The notes: generated by a model from the letters alone, not told the origin. DNA of 64,000 nt from Flavobacteriaceae bacterium PS02337 (GCA_029959285.1 JASCOE010000003.1:248001-312000), one strand, 5' to 3'; positions 44,500 to 55,215 are shown, numbered from the stretch's first letter. Translations and numbers: made by a program.

Positions 44500-44604
44500 A
44501 AAAAAAAAGAAAACCGGAAAATATTGCAGTATTTCCCGGCGAGTATTTGTTCAGTCGAAAAAAAGAGTTCGAAATCAATTAACCAACCAAAACATTTTAA
44601 AAGT

Positions 44605-47600
44605 ATGAAAAAAAACCTATCCGCAAAAGATTGTGGGGTAAAATCCGCGCTTTGGGATAAATTTCTTGACCTAATGAAGAAATCCCTAATATTATCGATA
44701 TTTCTTTTCAATGTAGTTGCTTTTGCTTATGCGCAAAAAGTAACTATAAACGCAAGAAACCAATCTGTATCTGCCGTTTTAAAAACTATTACAAGAAAAA
44801 CCAATGTTGAATTTTTCTACAGCGATGACGTTTTTGATGCACAGAGACGAGTAGATATTTCTGTAAATAAAGCCGATGTTATGGCTGTTATTAAAGAATT
44901 AATTGGTGATAATTATAAAGCAGAATTTGTAAATAATAAGCTGATTGTTATTGCATTAAATCCAAAAGTAAAACCCATAACCGCTTCTGTATTAGAAGAA
45001 AACATAAAAATAAAAGGAGTTGTAACCAATGCAAAAAAAGAATATTTAATTGGCGCAACTGTTTGGGTAAAAGGCACTAAAAATGGTGCAATTACCAATT
45101 TTGATGGCTCTTATGAAATTATGGCTAAAAAAGGTGATGTTCTTGTTTTTGAATATTTAGGTTATAAAAAACTAGAAATTACTGTTTCTGACAGCTTGAT
45201 TATTAATCCAGTTCTATTAGAAGATGTGAGCAAACTGGATGAAGTAAAAATTGTATCAACAGGATATCAAAAAATTGACAAAGAGCGTTCTACAGGATCT
45301 TATGCTGTACTTACAGCAAAAGAATTGGAGAAAATACCAGTTGCAAACGTATTGCATAGATTAGAGGGGCAAGTTGCTGGTTTAGAACTAGATTTACACG
45401 ATGCTGATAATACTTTTGTATATGGAAGAAAATTCGGTTCAGAGTCTGAAAAAACAGCTTATAATATATCAATCAGAGGAAGATCAACTATAGAATCTAA
45501 TGATATGCCTTTGATTGTTTTGGATGGAACGCCTACAGAATTAGACATTAGAACCATAAATCCTAATGATATTGAGAAAATTACCTTTCTTAAAGATGCA
45601 GCGGCGGCTTCGATTTATGGAGCAAGAGCAGCAAATGGAGTTATGGTAATTGATACTAAAAAAGGAAAATCGGGACAGACTAGTATCAGTTTTTCTCAGA
45701 ATTATGGTTTTTCAAACAAACCTTCATTGTCAAAATTACCATTAATGAATTCTGCTCAGGTTTTAAACCTAGAACAGGAAATGGTAAATAAAAATTTAGT
45801 GACAGATCCAGCAAGTGTAACTTATATGCTAACTTCTCCTGTAAGTCAAGGAATGGATTTGATGTTTCAATACAAACGTGGAGAAATTACAGAAGCTCAG
45901 AAAAATGCTGGTTTAGCTACTTTGAGCAATAGAAATACTTACGGGCAAACAGAGAAATATCTGCTTCAAGCCGCAACAACGCAAAGTTATGATTTGTCTT
46001 TTAGAGGCGGACAAAATGATTATTCTTATTTTATGTCGGGTTCTTATTCTAAAGAGGAAACACAATCAAAAGGGAATGACGGTCAGCGTTTGACTTTGTT
46101 ATCAAATCAAGATTTTAAGCTTTTCAATTTAGTAAAGATGAGTACAAGTTTGAGAGGTTCGATTTTTAAATATGGTGATAATGCTTTAGGGCTTTCTCCG
46201 TTGGGTTCATCTTTAAACACATTGCTTCCTTATGACCAGATTGTAGATGATAACGGAAAATCGGTTGATTATTACCGTCGTTTTTACAGTGGCCAGACAA
46301 TTCCTTTGGAACAACAAGGATATTTACCTTGGACATACAATTATTTAGATGAATTAAATAATAGTAATAAAAAATTCAACGAACAGAATTTTGGAGCTAA
46401 TATTATGGCTACTGTTCCTTTATTAAAAGGTTTAGATGCTGTTGGAAATTACTCTATCGAACGTTCTGACATGACGAATGAAAATATGTACAATGAAGCT
46501 ACTTATTATACACGTGATAGAATAAATTCGGCTACTTCAATAAATAGTAATGGAGATTTAGTTTACGGAATTCCAAAAGGCGGAATTTATCAAGAGAATA
46601 GTTTTGGTAAAAACAGTTATACAGTACGCGGACAATTGAATTATGACGGCATTATCGGTGAAGATCATCTAATCAATGCAATGGCAGGTATTGAAGCAAG
46701 ACAAACAAAAGAAACCTCAGACGGTAGAACTCTTTATGGTTATAATGAGAGAACACAGACTTCTGTAGATCTTCCTTCACAAAATTACATTGATGTTAAT
46801 GGTTATAATCAAGTAGTTTCATACAATAATGAACATAAATCTATGCGTAGAAGATTTTTATCGTATTATGCAAATGCTGGATATACTTTCAAAAATAAAT
46901 ATACTTTAACTGGAAGTGCACGTTTAGACGATTACAACAATTTTGGTGTAGATAAAAAATTAAGAAGAACACCATTATGGTCAACAGGAGCAAAATGGAA
47001 TATTAAAGCAGAACCTTTCTTAAGTGAAGTAAATTTTGTTAATAGTTTGAATTTAAGAGCTAGTTACGGTTTTAATGGAAACATCAATTTAAATACTTTT
47101 CCATTTACTAATATTGGATTGAATAATTTAGATGATCTTTCTCAACAGCCTTATGCAAGTATCAATTCGCCAGCAAACCCAAATTTACGTTGGGAAAAAA
47201 CAGCAATTCTAAACTTTGCCGTAGATTTTGCGATTCTTGACAATAGATTATCTGGTACTATTGAATATTATAAAAAAAATAGCCAAGATTTAATTGTAGA
47301 TTTCCCAGTATCACCTTTTTACGGATTAGTAAACGATTATTTAGTTCGTAATGCAGCTAACTTCAAATCAGATGGAGTTGATTTAAGTTTAAACGGAACG
47401 ATTCTAAAATCAAAAGATTTCTCTTGGAATTCAGGTTTGGTAGTTTCTTACAACAAATCAAATGTTACAGACTCTCGTTTTACAACTTATAGTAGTTATT
47501 TGAATGGAACAGGATCAACACCTCCAATTGCTGGCTACCCAATAAATGCTGTATTTGCTTTTAGATCGGCAGGACTAGATGCAAATGGTAGAACTCAGAT

Positions 47601-48186
47601 TTATGACAAATCGGGTAATATTGTAAGTTATACAAAATCACTTACAGACATTAACGATATGCAATATATGGGAACTAATATTCCATCTTATTATGGTAGT
47701 TTGAGCCAAACATTTACTTATAAGAAATTCTCGTTATACATTTTAGCAACTTACAAATTTGATTATGTAATGTTCAAACCAACTTTTGGAAGTTATGTAA
47801 GCCGATACGGAACATTCAATCAATATGATTTGAATACAGATGTTGATAAAAGATGGAGAAATCCAGGAGACGAAGCAACAACAAATGTGCCAGGAGCGCA
47901 AGGAATGTCTGGTTACAGTTATTCTAGATATGTTTTTGGATCAAATCAGGTAATCGATGGAGATCATATTCGTTTTAGAGAACTTTCATTAAAGTATGAT
48001 TTGTCAGACCTTATTAAGAGTAACATGGTAAGAGGAGCTTCTGTAAATTTCACAGCTAGAAATCTTGGATTTTTCTGGAGAAAAAACAAAGAAGGACTTG
48101 ATCCAGACTTTTTGCCATACACAGGAACTAATATGAAATTGCCTGCAATGGCAATGTATTCAATTGGTTTTAATGTTAATTTTTAA
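44605..48186 (+). CDS. SusC/RagA-like TonB-dependent transporter with STN domain
   Basis: A 1193-residue receptor from ATG 44605, 105 bases after the anti-sigma stop. It has about 26 charged residues before the hydrophobic signal core (LILSIFLFNVVAFAYAQ). Next come an STN domain (VTINARNQSVSAVLKTI, VEFFYSDDVF), a carboxypeptidase-D-like sandwich (IKGVVTNAKKEYLIGATVWV) and a plug (IPVANVLHRLEGQVAGLEL to YGARAANGVMVIDTKKG), then the barrel ending SIGFNVNF. STN domains signal to anti-sigma factors, so this is the sensor-transporter of the FecI/FecR pair. Cargo is not indicated by the sequence. Confidence 0.95.
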   Translation: MKKNLSAKDCGVKSALWDKFLDLMKKSLILSIFLFNVVAFAYAQKVTINARNQSVSAVLKTITRKTNVEFFYSDDVFDAQRRVDISVNKADVMAVIKELIGDNYKAEFVNNKLIVIALNPKVKPITASVLEENIKIKGVVTNAKKEYLIGATVWVKGTKNGAITNFDGSYEIMAKKGDVLVFEYLGYKKLEITVSDSLIINPVLLEDVSKLDEVKIVSTGYQKIDKERSTGSYAVLTAKELEKIPVANVLHRLEGQVAGLELDLHDADNTFVYGRKFGSESEKTAYNISIRGRSTIESNDMPLIVLDGTPTELDIRTINPNDIEKITFLKDAAAASIYGARAANGVMVIDTKKGKSGQTSISFSQNYGFSNKPSLSKLPLMNSAQVLNLEQEMVNKNLVTDPASVTYMLTSPVSQGMDLMFQYKRGEITEAQKNAGLATLSNRNTYGQTEKYLLQAATTQSYDLSFRGGQNDYSYFMSGSYSKEETQSKGNDGQRLTLLSNQDFKLFNLVKMSTSLRGSIFKYGDNALGLSPLGSSLNTLLPYDQIVDDNGKSVDYYRRFYSGQTIPLEQQGYLPWTYNYLDELNNSNKKFNEQNFGANIMATVPLLKGLDAVGNYSIERSDMTNENMYNEATYYTRDRINSATSINSNGDLVYGIPKGGIYQENSFGKNSYTVRGQLNYDGIIGEDHLINAMAGIEARQTKETSDGRTLYGYNERTQTSVDLPSQNYIDVNGYNQVVSYNNEHKSMRRRFLSYYANAGYTFKNKYTLTGSARLDDYNNFGVDKKLRRTPLWSTGAKWNIKAEPFLSEVNFVNSLNLRASYGFNGNINLNTFPFTNIGLNNLDDLSQQPYASINSPANPNLRWEKTAILNFAVDFAILDNRLSGTIEYYKKNSQDLIVDFPVSPFYGLVNDYLVRNAANFKSDGVDLSLNGTILKSKDFSWNSGLVVSYNKSNVTDSRFTTYSSYLNGTGSTPPIAGYPINAVFAFRSAGLDANGRTQIYDKSGNIVSYTKSLTDINDMQYMGTNIPSYYGSLSQTFTYKKFSLYILATYKFDYVMFKPTFGSYVSRYGTFNQYDLNTDVDKRWRNPGDEATTNVPGAQGMSGYSYSRYVFGSNQVIDGDHIRFRELSLKYDLSDLIKSNMVRGASVNFTARNLGFFWRKNKEGLDPDFLPYTGTNMKLPAMAMYSIGFNVNF

Positions 48187-48196
48187 TTTTTTGAAG

Positions 48197-49594
48197 ATGA
48201 AAAAATATTTAAAATATATTGCTGTAACGGTTTTAGCTTTAACAGTAGCAAATTGCGATAACTATGTAGACATTCAAACCGAAGGAAAGTTAACACCTAA
48301 AGAGACAGAAAACTACAGATATTTGTTAAACAACACCAGAGTTTATGATATTACTTATGGCTTAATTGATGTTGCTTCTGACGATATAGATCTTCAAAAT
48401 GAGGCTCAAATAACAGCTTTAAGTTCATCAGATTTTTATCGTCCTTTTTTAAATCTATACAAATGGTCTGATACCGTTTATTTTGAAGGAGAGAAAGATT
48501 ATAATATGGAAAGTTTGTACGATGCCTTATACTACACGAATGTAATTATTACAGAGGTAATGAATAGTACAAATGGAACTCAAGCCGAAAAACAAGCCAT
48601 AAAAGGCGAGGCACAAGTACACCGTGCTTTTATCTACCTAACATTGGTTAATATATTCGGAAAAGCATATGACGCAACAACATCAGCAACAGATCCTGGA
48701 GTTCCAGTTTTTACTACGCCGACCGTTTCTCAGGATATTAAAAGAGCTTCTGTGAAAGAAGTTTACGATTTAATTCTTAGTGATTTAAACGAAGCAACTA
48801 CTTCAGGATTAAAACCAGTTAATACTCGAAATAATGTAGCATTTCCATCACAGGCATCGGCTTACGCACTTTTGGCGAGAACATATTTATACATGCGTAA
48901 TTATAGTGAAGCTTTGGCAAATGCAGAAAAAGCTTTGGCGCTTCAAAATACGCTTATCAATTTAGCAGATTATGAATTTGCAGCTTACCCAAACAAAAGA
49001 TTAGATTCTGAACTTATATTATCAAAATTCAACGGTTACAGTTCATATTCTTATGCACCAAGTATTTTAGGATTAAGCGATGAACTGATTAATACTTTTG
49101 ATACAAACGATTTACGTTATGTATTATTTACACAGCCATCTACCGTTTTCAATTCTGCATACACAAAAGGAAGAGCTTACGCAAAAGAAGGATTAACTGG
49201 AGAAAGTAGAAATGCGGGACCAACTGTACCAGAAATGATGCTAATAAAAGCAGAATGTCAAGCTAGGGCAGGATCTGGAACTGCTGCTATGCAAACGATT
49301 AATGCACTTAGAGTAAAACGCTTTAGAACAGGACAATACGTTGCTTTAACAGCGACAGATAATAAAGATGCTTTACTAAAAGTATTAGCCGAAAGAAGAA
49401 GAGAGTTAATGGGATGTGGAGGTTTTAGATGGTTTGATTTAAAACGATTAAACAAAGAACCAGAATTGGCCAAAACGATTACACATAGATTTTCAGGTCA
49501 GACAGTTACTCTGGCACCAAATGGAGATCGTTATCAATTGCCATTTGCACCAATTTACTTTGATTACGCACCAAACTTAGAACAAAACAAGTAA
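48197..49594 (+). CDS. SusD/RagB-like lipoprotein
   Basis: A 465-residue lipoprotein from ATG 48197, only 10 bases after the SusC stop (lipobox VANC, Cys20). It has the SusD elements AQVHRAFIYLTLVNIFGKAYD and LLKVLAERRRELMGCGGFRWFDLKR. Late CxGFRWFDLKR differs from the GKRFWDVQRW of the pectin SusD, so the two belong to different groups. It partners the STN-containing SusC and binds the same unknown substrate. The hairpin at 49605 follows. Confidence 0.93.
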   Translation: MKKYLKYIAVTVLALTVANCDNYVDIQTEGKLTPKETENYRYLLNNTRVYDITYGLIDVASDDIDLQNEAQITALSSSDFYRPFLNLYKWSDTVYFEGEKDYNMESLYDALYYTNVIITEVMNSTNGTQAEKQAIKGEAQVHRAFIYLTLVNIFGKAYDATTSATDPGVPVFTTPTVSQDIKRASVKEVYDLILSDLNEATTSGLKPVNTRNNVAFPSQASAYALLARTYLYMRNYSEALANAEKALALQNTLINLADYEFAAYPNKRLDSELILSKFNGYSSYSYAPSILGLSDELINTFDTNDLRYVLFTQPSTVFNSAYTKGRAYAKEGLTGESRNAGPTVPEMMLIKAECQARAGSGTAAMQTINALRVKRFRTGQYVALTATDNKDALLKVLAERRRELMGCGGFRWFDLKRLNKEPELAKTITHRFSGQTVTLAPNGDRYQLPFAPIYFDYAPNLEQNK

Positions 49595-49604
49595 ATCAAA
49601 AAAC

Positions 49605-49631
49605 AGCACGTTCAGATTCCCTGAACGTGCT
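49605..49631 (+). terminator. Hairpin terminator-like element after susD
   Basis: AGCACGTTCAG and CTGAACGTGCT form a perfect 11-bp stem with an ATTCC loop, 10 bases after the SusD stop. No long T-run follows, so read-through into the thioredoxin-protein gene is likely. Confidence 0.65.
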
Positions 49632-49647
49632 TAAACAAAAATAAAAA

Positions 49648-51642
49648 ATGAAAATATTAAAACTTGCAGCACTTTTTTTAAGTGTTAGTGCGGCTTCGTA
49701 CGCTCAAAACGAATCGAAAAGATTCGCAGTTTCGCCAGAAGCACCAAATTCTGGTGACGAAATTACCATTACTTATGATCCTGCCGGAACAGTATTAAAA
49801 GATGCAAAACAGGTTTCAGGAAGATTATATACGCACGGTAATTTCAAATGGAAAATTGCTGATATTTCTTTAAAACCAACAGCCGATAAAAAATGGCAAA
49901 CTAAAGTCAAATTATCAGATGATGCAGCATTGATTACTTGTGTTTTTATTTCAGATACGCTAATCGATAAAGGAGGGAAAGAAACCTATTCATGGATGAT
50001 TCCGCCGACAAAGAGCAGTTATTCTGGCTGGGGATTATTGAGAAATGAATCATTTGCAGATCAGCATCCAAATTTTTTAGATCCAATTTCGACTATTAAT
50101 GATACAATCAGTTTAATGTGGATTAAGTACGAATTGCAATATCATCCAGAAAGCCGTATAAATGTTTTTTATGAAGGTTTAAGATTAACGAAAAGTGTTA
50201 AGCCAATCGATATGACAAAACCAATCAAAAACGAATTAAGATTTGTTCTTGGAAATAATTTGGATAATGTACAGCAATACAATGTTCAAAAATCATTAAA
50301 TCTTTTAGAACAGCCAGCAAATAAAGCTTTTACAGATTCTGTTCAAAAAGTTTTAGTAACAAAATATCCAAATGGAGTTTGGGCTCGTGATTTAGAAATA
50401 AAAAAAATATTCAACGAAGCAGATTTCAACAAAAAAGTAGCTTTATATAATGCGTTTGAAAAGAATTTTCCACAAAGTAAATTTCAAGATGTATTAACAG
50501 ATACAGAAGCGCTTTTTTATGATAAAATGTACAAAGCCATTGCTTACAATTATATCGTAAAAAACAAAGATTACGATTATTCAATAAATAATATTAAAAA
50601 AGCTTCATACGGAATTGTATTAGATTATGCTTGGCATTTGGTTTCGATTCCTTTTGACAGAGATCAGGAAGGAAGCGAAAAAACTTCTTTAGAAACATTG
50701 AAAAAACATGCAGATGTTATATATCCTGAATTAGAAAGCAGAGAAGCATTTGTTCCAAAAGAATATGCTCAAAAATTGTCATTGAAAGAATGGCAAGATC
50801 AGTGTCTGAACTTTGGTGCGAGAGAGTTTTTTACGTATGCGAAGATTCAGGAAATTTTCAAAAATTACGATTTAGAAAGAAAATATCTGGATAAAATTAA
50901 ACCTGTAATGCAGTTTAAAAATGCTTCTTACAATGAAGTATATTCTAGAATGCTTTTAAGAGAAGGAAAAACAGCCGAAGCTAAAGCTTATATTTTAGAA
51001 GCTGCAAAACAAAACCAAGTTACGCCTGCAACAATTGCAGCTTTAAAAGAATTGTATTTGAAAGAAGGCAAAAAAGAAGCTGATTTTGATACGTACTTAA
51101 ATTCTTTAAAAGCTGATAAAAATGAAGAACATAAAAAGAAATTAATTTTAGAATTAATTAATCTTCCAATCGACGGATTTGAAATGGAAAGCAGTCGCGG
51201 CGGAAAAGTAAAATTGGCCGACCAAAAAGGCAAAATTGTGGTTTTAGATTTCTGGGCTATGTGGTGCGGACCTTGTAAAAATGCAATGCCGGGAATGAAT
51301 ATGGCGGTAAATAAATACAAAACAGATGATAATGTAAAATTCTATTTTGTAGATACAATGGAATACATCAAAGATTATAAAGCACAGACTCAGGCTTTCA
51401 TTAAAGAAAAAGGCTTTGATTTTACTATTCTTTACGATAGTAAAAATCCAAAAACAGGAAAATTCGATGCGGTTTATGAGAAGTATGCAAAAGCATTTCA
51501 TTTTTCTGGAATTCCTGAAAAAATGATCATCGACCAAAATGGAAATTTAAGATGGATGTCAAATGGTTATTTTGGAAGTCCAAGCGAATTGGTTGATGAA
51601 ATTTCAATTATCGTTGATTATTTAAAAGCTGAGAAAAAATAA
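49648..51642 (+). CDS. TlpA-like thioredoxin-fold protein, large periplasmic form
   Basis: A 664-residue secreted protein (signal peptide to about Ala-Gln20). Residues 20-135 are a beta-sandwich (VSPEAPNSGDEITITYDP), and the middle of about 350 residues is helical and repeat-like (ATIAALKELYLKEGKKEAD). The last 160 residues are a TlpA/thioredoxin domain with WCGPC at 539-543 (Cys540, Cys543) and the cis-Pro segment FSGIPEKMIID. TlpA proteins are disulfide reductases; electrons would come from the DsbD gene two genes downstream. The target substrate is unknown. A role in keeping the linked SusCD system or peptidases reduced is inference. Confidence 0.85.
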   Translation: MKILKLAALFLSVSAASYAQNESKRFAVSPEAPNSGDEITITYDPAGTVLKDAKQVSGRLYTHGNFKWKIADISLKPTADKKWQTKVKLSDDAALITCVFISDTLIDKGGKETYSWMIPPTKSSYSGWGLLRNESFADQHPNFLDPISTINDTISLMWIKYELQYHPESRINVFYEGLRLTKSVKPIDMTKPIKNELRFVLGNNLDNVQQYNVQKSLNLLEQPANKAFTDSVQKVLVTKYPNGVWARDLEIKKIFNEADFNKKVALYNAFEKNFPQSKFQDVLTDTEALFYDKMYKAIAYNYIVKNKDYDYSINNIKKASYGIVLDYAWHLVSIPFDRDQEGSEKTSLETLKKHADVIYPELESREAFVPKEYAQKLSLKEWQDQCLNFGAREFFTYAKIQEIFKNYDLERKYLDKIKPVMQFKNASYNEVYSRMLLREGKTAEAKAYILEAAKQNQVTPATIAALKELYLKEGKKEADFDTYLNSLKADKNEEHKKKLILELINLPIDGFEMESSRGGKVKLADQKGKIVVLDFWAMWCGPCKNAMPGMNMAVNKYKTDDNVKFYFVDTMEYIKDYKAQTQAFIKEKGFDFTILYDSKNPKTGKFDAVYEKYAKAFHFSGIPEKMIIDQNGNLRWMSNGYFGSPSELVDEISIIVDYLKAEKK

Positions 51643-51661
51643 TTTAGTTAAAGGTTATAAA

Positions 51662-53056
51662 ATGAAAATTGTTAATTTTTTATATCTCAGTATAGCAGTA
51701 TTGTGCTGTCAGATTGGTTTTTCGCAAACCATCTGGCAGGGGCAATACCATTCGTACCGAATTGTGGTTAAAGGTGATTTTGATAATGCAAAAGATTCAC
51801 TTTTGATAAGTATTCCAGAACAGCAATACGAATCAATTAAAATTGGAGTTCGAAAAAATAAGGATAGTATTTCCTTTAAAAATGAAGTTTATAATTTCTC
51901 TTTTAAAGGAAAATACAATGCCGATAAAACTGCCGTCGAAGGTATTTTTAACCATTATTCAATTCCAAATGCAACCGTTGTTTTAAAGAAGCAAAGCGAA
52001 GTAACACCTTTGTTTTTTGCACAGCATCCTCAGAAACCTTATCCGTATCAGGTTATTGATATGACTTTTCTCGGAAAAAATACAAAAATCACTTACGGAG
52101 CGACATTAACAATTCCGAACAATAAAAAGAACTATCCTTTAGCGATTTTAATTTCAGGAACGGGACAGCACGATCGTAATTATACGTTTATGGGAAGAGA
52201 ATCTTTCACCGTTTTGGCGGATTATTTAGCAAAAAACGGAATCGCTTCTTTACGGGTAGACGATCGCGGAATCGGCAAAACAACAGGAGATTTTGAAAAC
52301 GCTACAACAGGAGATTTTGCCAATGATGTTGAGGAACAAATTGCCTATTTAAAAAGCGACAAAAATATTGATCCTTCATTTATTGGAGTAATCGGACACA
52401 GCGAAGGCGGAATGATTGCCTCAATTGTGAGTTCGAGAAATAAAGATGTGAAATTTATGATTAGTCTTTCTGGTGTCGGCGTAAGCGGATTAGAAATGCT
52501 GAATCTTCAAAATACTGCTATTTTAAAAAGCTATAAATTTTCAGATAAAGTGGTTGCCAAACAGATGGAAATGTACAACATCATGTTTAAAATTGTTTAC
52601 GATACGAAAGATGGAGAATCTGCACAACCAGCAATGGCAATAAAGTTGAAAGAATGGATGCAAAAACAAGATTCTACAACTTTAAAAGAAGTTCAACTTT
52701 TGGACGGACGCGATCAGACTTTCTTATATCGTTACGGAAAAGATGCAGACAGAAAGTGGTATAGATATACTATTCATTATAAACCAGAAAATTATCTTCC
52801 CAAAATTACAATTCCAGTATTTGTAGCAAATGGAGATAAAGACATTCAGGTTCCAGCTGTAGAGAATATTAATTCATTTAAAAAATATTTAGGAACTAAA
52901 GATTTGACGACTAAGATTTATCCAGGTTTAAATCATATGTATCAGCATTGTAAAACTTGTACTCAAGGCGAAGCCAAAGAACTTGATGAGGTTTTTGCCG
53001 AAGAAGTTTTAGACGATATTTCAAAATGGATTTTGACTCGATATAAAAAATCCTAG
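51662..53056 (+). CDS. Secreted alpha/beta hydrolase (serine esterase or peptidase type)
   Basis: A 464-residue secreted protein with a signal peptide to about Gln23. The beta-sandwich N-terminal part (residues about 25-115) precedes an alpha/beta-hydrolase domain. That domain carries LRVDDRGIGKTTGDF and the nucleophile elbow IGHSEGG with Ser247, and the probable acid-base pair is VANGDKDIQVP and PGLNHMYQ. It resembles the S9/serine-aminopeptidase-like hydrolases of Bacteroidota. Whether it cleaves esters or peptides cannot be told. It starts 19 bases after the TlpA-like gene and is likely cotranscribed with it. Confidence 0.83.
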   Translation: MKIVNFLYLSIAVLCCQIGFSQTIWQGQYHSYRIVVKGDFDNAKDSLLISIPEQQYESIKIGVRKNKDSISFKNEVYNFSFKGKYNADKTAVEGIFNHYSIPNATVVLKKQSEVTPLFFAQHPQKPYPYQVIDMTFLGKNTKITYGATLTIPNNKKNYPLAILISGTGQHDRNYTFMGRESFTVLADYLAKNGIASLRVDDRGIGKTTGDFENATTGDFANDVEEQIAYLKSDKNIDPSFIGVIGHSEGGMIASIVSSRNKDVKFMISLSGVGVSGLEMLNLQNTAILKSYKFSDKVVAKQMEMYNIMFKIVYDTKDGESAQPAMAIKLKEWMQKQDSTTLKEVQLLDGRDQTFLYRYGKDADRKWYRYTIHYKPENYLPKITIPVFVANGDKDIQVPAVENINSFKKYLGTKDLTTKIYPGLNHMYQHCKTCTQGEAKELDEVFAEEVLDDISKWILTRYKKS

Positions 53057-53087
53057 TTTGTCACCCTGAGCGAAGTCGAAGGGCACA
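53057..53087. repeat. Half copy of TTTGTCAC element
   Basis: TTTGTCACCCTGAGCGAAGT followed by CGAAGGGC is a left arm with an inner CCCT...AGGG mini-hairpin and no right arm close by. It separates the hydrolase and DsbD genes. Confidence 0.6.
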
Positions 53088-53141
53088 AAGATTGGAAAAT
53101 CTAAAATCCAAATTCTAAGATCTAAATTCAATATTTTCATC

Positions 53142-55211
53142 ATGAAAAAAATATTCCTTTTTATCGCATTTTTCTTTGCGATAAGCAATCTTACTGCCCA
53201 AATTTACGATCCAGTTTCATTTACGACTTCGGTTAAAGAAATAGGAGAGAACAAATACACATTGTCAATTATTGCTAAGATTGACAAAGGCTGGCACGTA
53301 TATTCGCAAAATGTACCACAAGGCGGACCAGCGCCGACAAGTTTTACTTTTAAAAAGTCTAAAAACTACAAAACAATTGGTTCTGTAGCCGAGCCTTCTG
53401 GGCATGAAGTAGACGATCCTGTTTTTAATATGCGAATTAAGTATTTTGCAGATAAAGCAGTATTTACACAAAATATTGAAAGAAAAACAAACGATGCTTT
53501 TACAATCGATGCGGCCGTATTTTTTATGGTCTGCAATGATAACAGCTGTCTTCCTCCGGGAGAAAAAGAAGTAAAATTTACTTTCAAAAAATCAGATAAG
53601 CCGATTCAGAACGAAGAAACAGCAAGCGTAGCTACAGAAGAAAAAAACACCGATTTGCCTGCAAAAGACGAATCAATTACTAAACAGGATACCACAAACA
53701 ACACAACAGATTCTGTTAACATTGCCAGCAAAGACACTCCTGAAATTTCAAGTAATTCTACAGAAACTGCTTCAGGAAAAACAGCCCCTGAAGAAAGCCT
53801 TTGGACTTTATTTTTCTTCAGCTTTTTAGGAGGTCTTGCGGCTTTGTTTACGCCTTGTGTATTCCCAATGATTCCAATGACGGTGAGTTTCTTCACCAAA
53901 CAAAGCAAAACCAAAGCAGCTGGAATTAGAAATGCGATGATGTACGGTGTTTTCATTATTGTAATTTATGTGATTCTAGGAAGTTTGGTAACCGCTATTT
54001 TTGGTGCCGATGCCTTAAATGCATTAGCAACAAATGTTGTTTTCAATATTATATTTTTCTTGCTTTTATTGGTTTTTGCGTTATCATTTTTAGGTGCTTT
54101 CGAAATTGTTTTGCCAAGTTCGTGGCTGACGAAAATCGATCAAAAATCGGAAATTGGAGGAGCTTTTGGAATTTTCTTTATGGCATTAGCTTTAGCTGTA
54201 GTTTCATTTTCTTGCACAGGACCAATTGTTGGAACATTATTAGTTCAAGCAGCAAGTCAGGCGGGAATTGCACCAATTGTCGGAATGCTTGGATTTTCAT
54301 TGGCAATTGCTTTGCCGTTTACTTTATTTGCCGCTTTTCCAGGTTGGATGAATTCGCTTCCAAAATCGGGCGGATGGTTAAATTCGGTTAAAGTGGTTTT
54401 AGGCTTTTTAGAATTGGCTTTAGCCTTTAAATTCTTAAGCAACGCCGATTTAGTTTTACAATTACATTTATTAGAAAGAGAAGTATTCCTATCCATTTGG
54501 ATTGCCATTTTTACGGTTTTAGCTTTTTATTTATTTGGAAAAATCCAGTTGTCGCATGATTCTCCTGTAACTCATATTTCTGTGGGAAGATTAAGTTTAG
54601 GAATTATCGTTTTGACATTCGTAGTATATATGATTCCAGGACTTTGGGGAGCTCCGTTACAATACATCAGCGGTTTTCCGCCAGCAAAACAATACAGCGA
54701 ATCTCCAAATGGTTTTGGAAATGCAGTGGTTCAAAATACAGAAAAAACTTCGTTGCCAGAAGGCGCAGAAAGTGGTCCAAACGGAATTCCGACTTTCCAC
54801 GATTACGACCAAGGTTTAGCTTACGCGAAAAAAGTAAACAAACCTGTAATGATCGATTTTACAGGTTATGCCTGCGTAAACTGCCGTAAAATGGAAGAAC
54901 GTGTTTGGCCAGATCCAAAAGTTTTGAATGTTTTAAATAATGATGTTGTGCTGATTTCTTTATATGTTGATGACAAAAGACCGTTGCCAAAAGAAGAACA
55001 AGTTGTTTCTAAAATTACTGGTAAAGTCTTGAAATATACAGGGCAAAAGTGGAGCGAACTTCAGATTTTAAAATACAAAACCAATGCACAGCCGTATTAT
55101 GTTTTAATGGATCATAACGAAAAAGATTTGAATAAACCATCGGCTTATAATCCTGATATTAATAGATATTACGAGTGGCTTCAGGAAGGCGTTCGGAATT
55201 TTAAAAAATAA
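53142..55211 (+). CDS. dsbD: Thiol:disulfide interchange protein DsbD
   Basis: A 689-residue membrane protein in the DsbD domain order. A periplasmic immunoglobulin-like N-terminal domain (about 20-150, VCNDNSCLPPGEKEVKF) follows the signal peptide. A low-complexity linker (150-220) precedes about eight transmembrane helices with the cysteines in FTPCVFPMIPM and SFSCTGPIVG. A periplasmic thioredoxin domain closes it, with Cys578 and Cys581 in YACVNCRKME. It passes cytoplasmic thioredoxin electrons to the periplasm, probably to the TlpA-like protein at 49648. The Thr/Ser/Lys-rich linker is longer than in many homologues. Confidence 0.95.
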   Translation: MKKIFLFIAFFFAISNLTAQIYDPVSFTTSVKEIGENKYTLSIIAKIDKGWHVYSQNVPQGGPAPTSFTFKKSKNYKTIGSVAEPSGHEVDDPVFNMRIKYFADKAVFTQNIERKTNDAFTIDAAVFFMVCNDNSCLPPGEKEVKFTFKKSDKPIQNEETASVATEEKNTDLPAKDESITKQDTTNNTTDSVNIASKDTPEISSNSTETASGKTAPEESLWTLFFFSFLGGLAALFTPCVFPMIPMTVSFFTKQSKTKAAGIRNAMMYGVFIIVIYVILGSLVTAIFGADALNALATNVVFNIIFFLLLLVFALSFLGAFEIVLPSSWLTKIDQKSEIGGAFGIFFMALALAVVSFSCTGPIVGTLLVQAASQAGIAPIVGMLGFSLAIALPFTLFAAFPGWMNSLPKSGGWLNSVKVVLGFLELALAFKFLSNADLVLQLHLLEREVFLSIWIAIFTVLAFYLFGKIQLSHDSPVTHISVGRLSLGIIVLTFVVYMIPGLWGAPLQYISGFPPAKQYSESPNGFGNAVVQNTEKTSLPEGAESGPNGIPTFHDYDQGLAYAKKVNKPVMIDFTGYACVNCRKMEERVWPDPKVLNVLNNDVVLISLYVDDKRPLPKEEQVVSKITGKVLKYTGQKWSELQILKYKTNAQPYYVLMDHNEKDLNKPSAYNPDINRYYEWLQEGVRNFKK

Positions 55212-55215
55212 TTTG

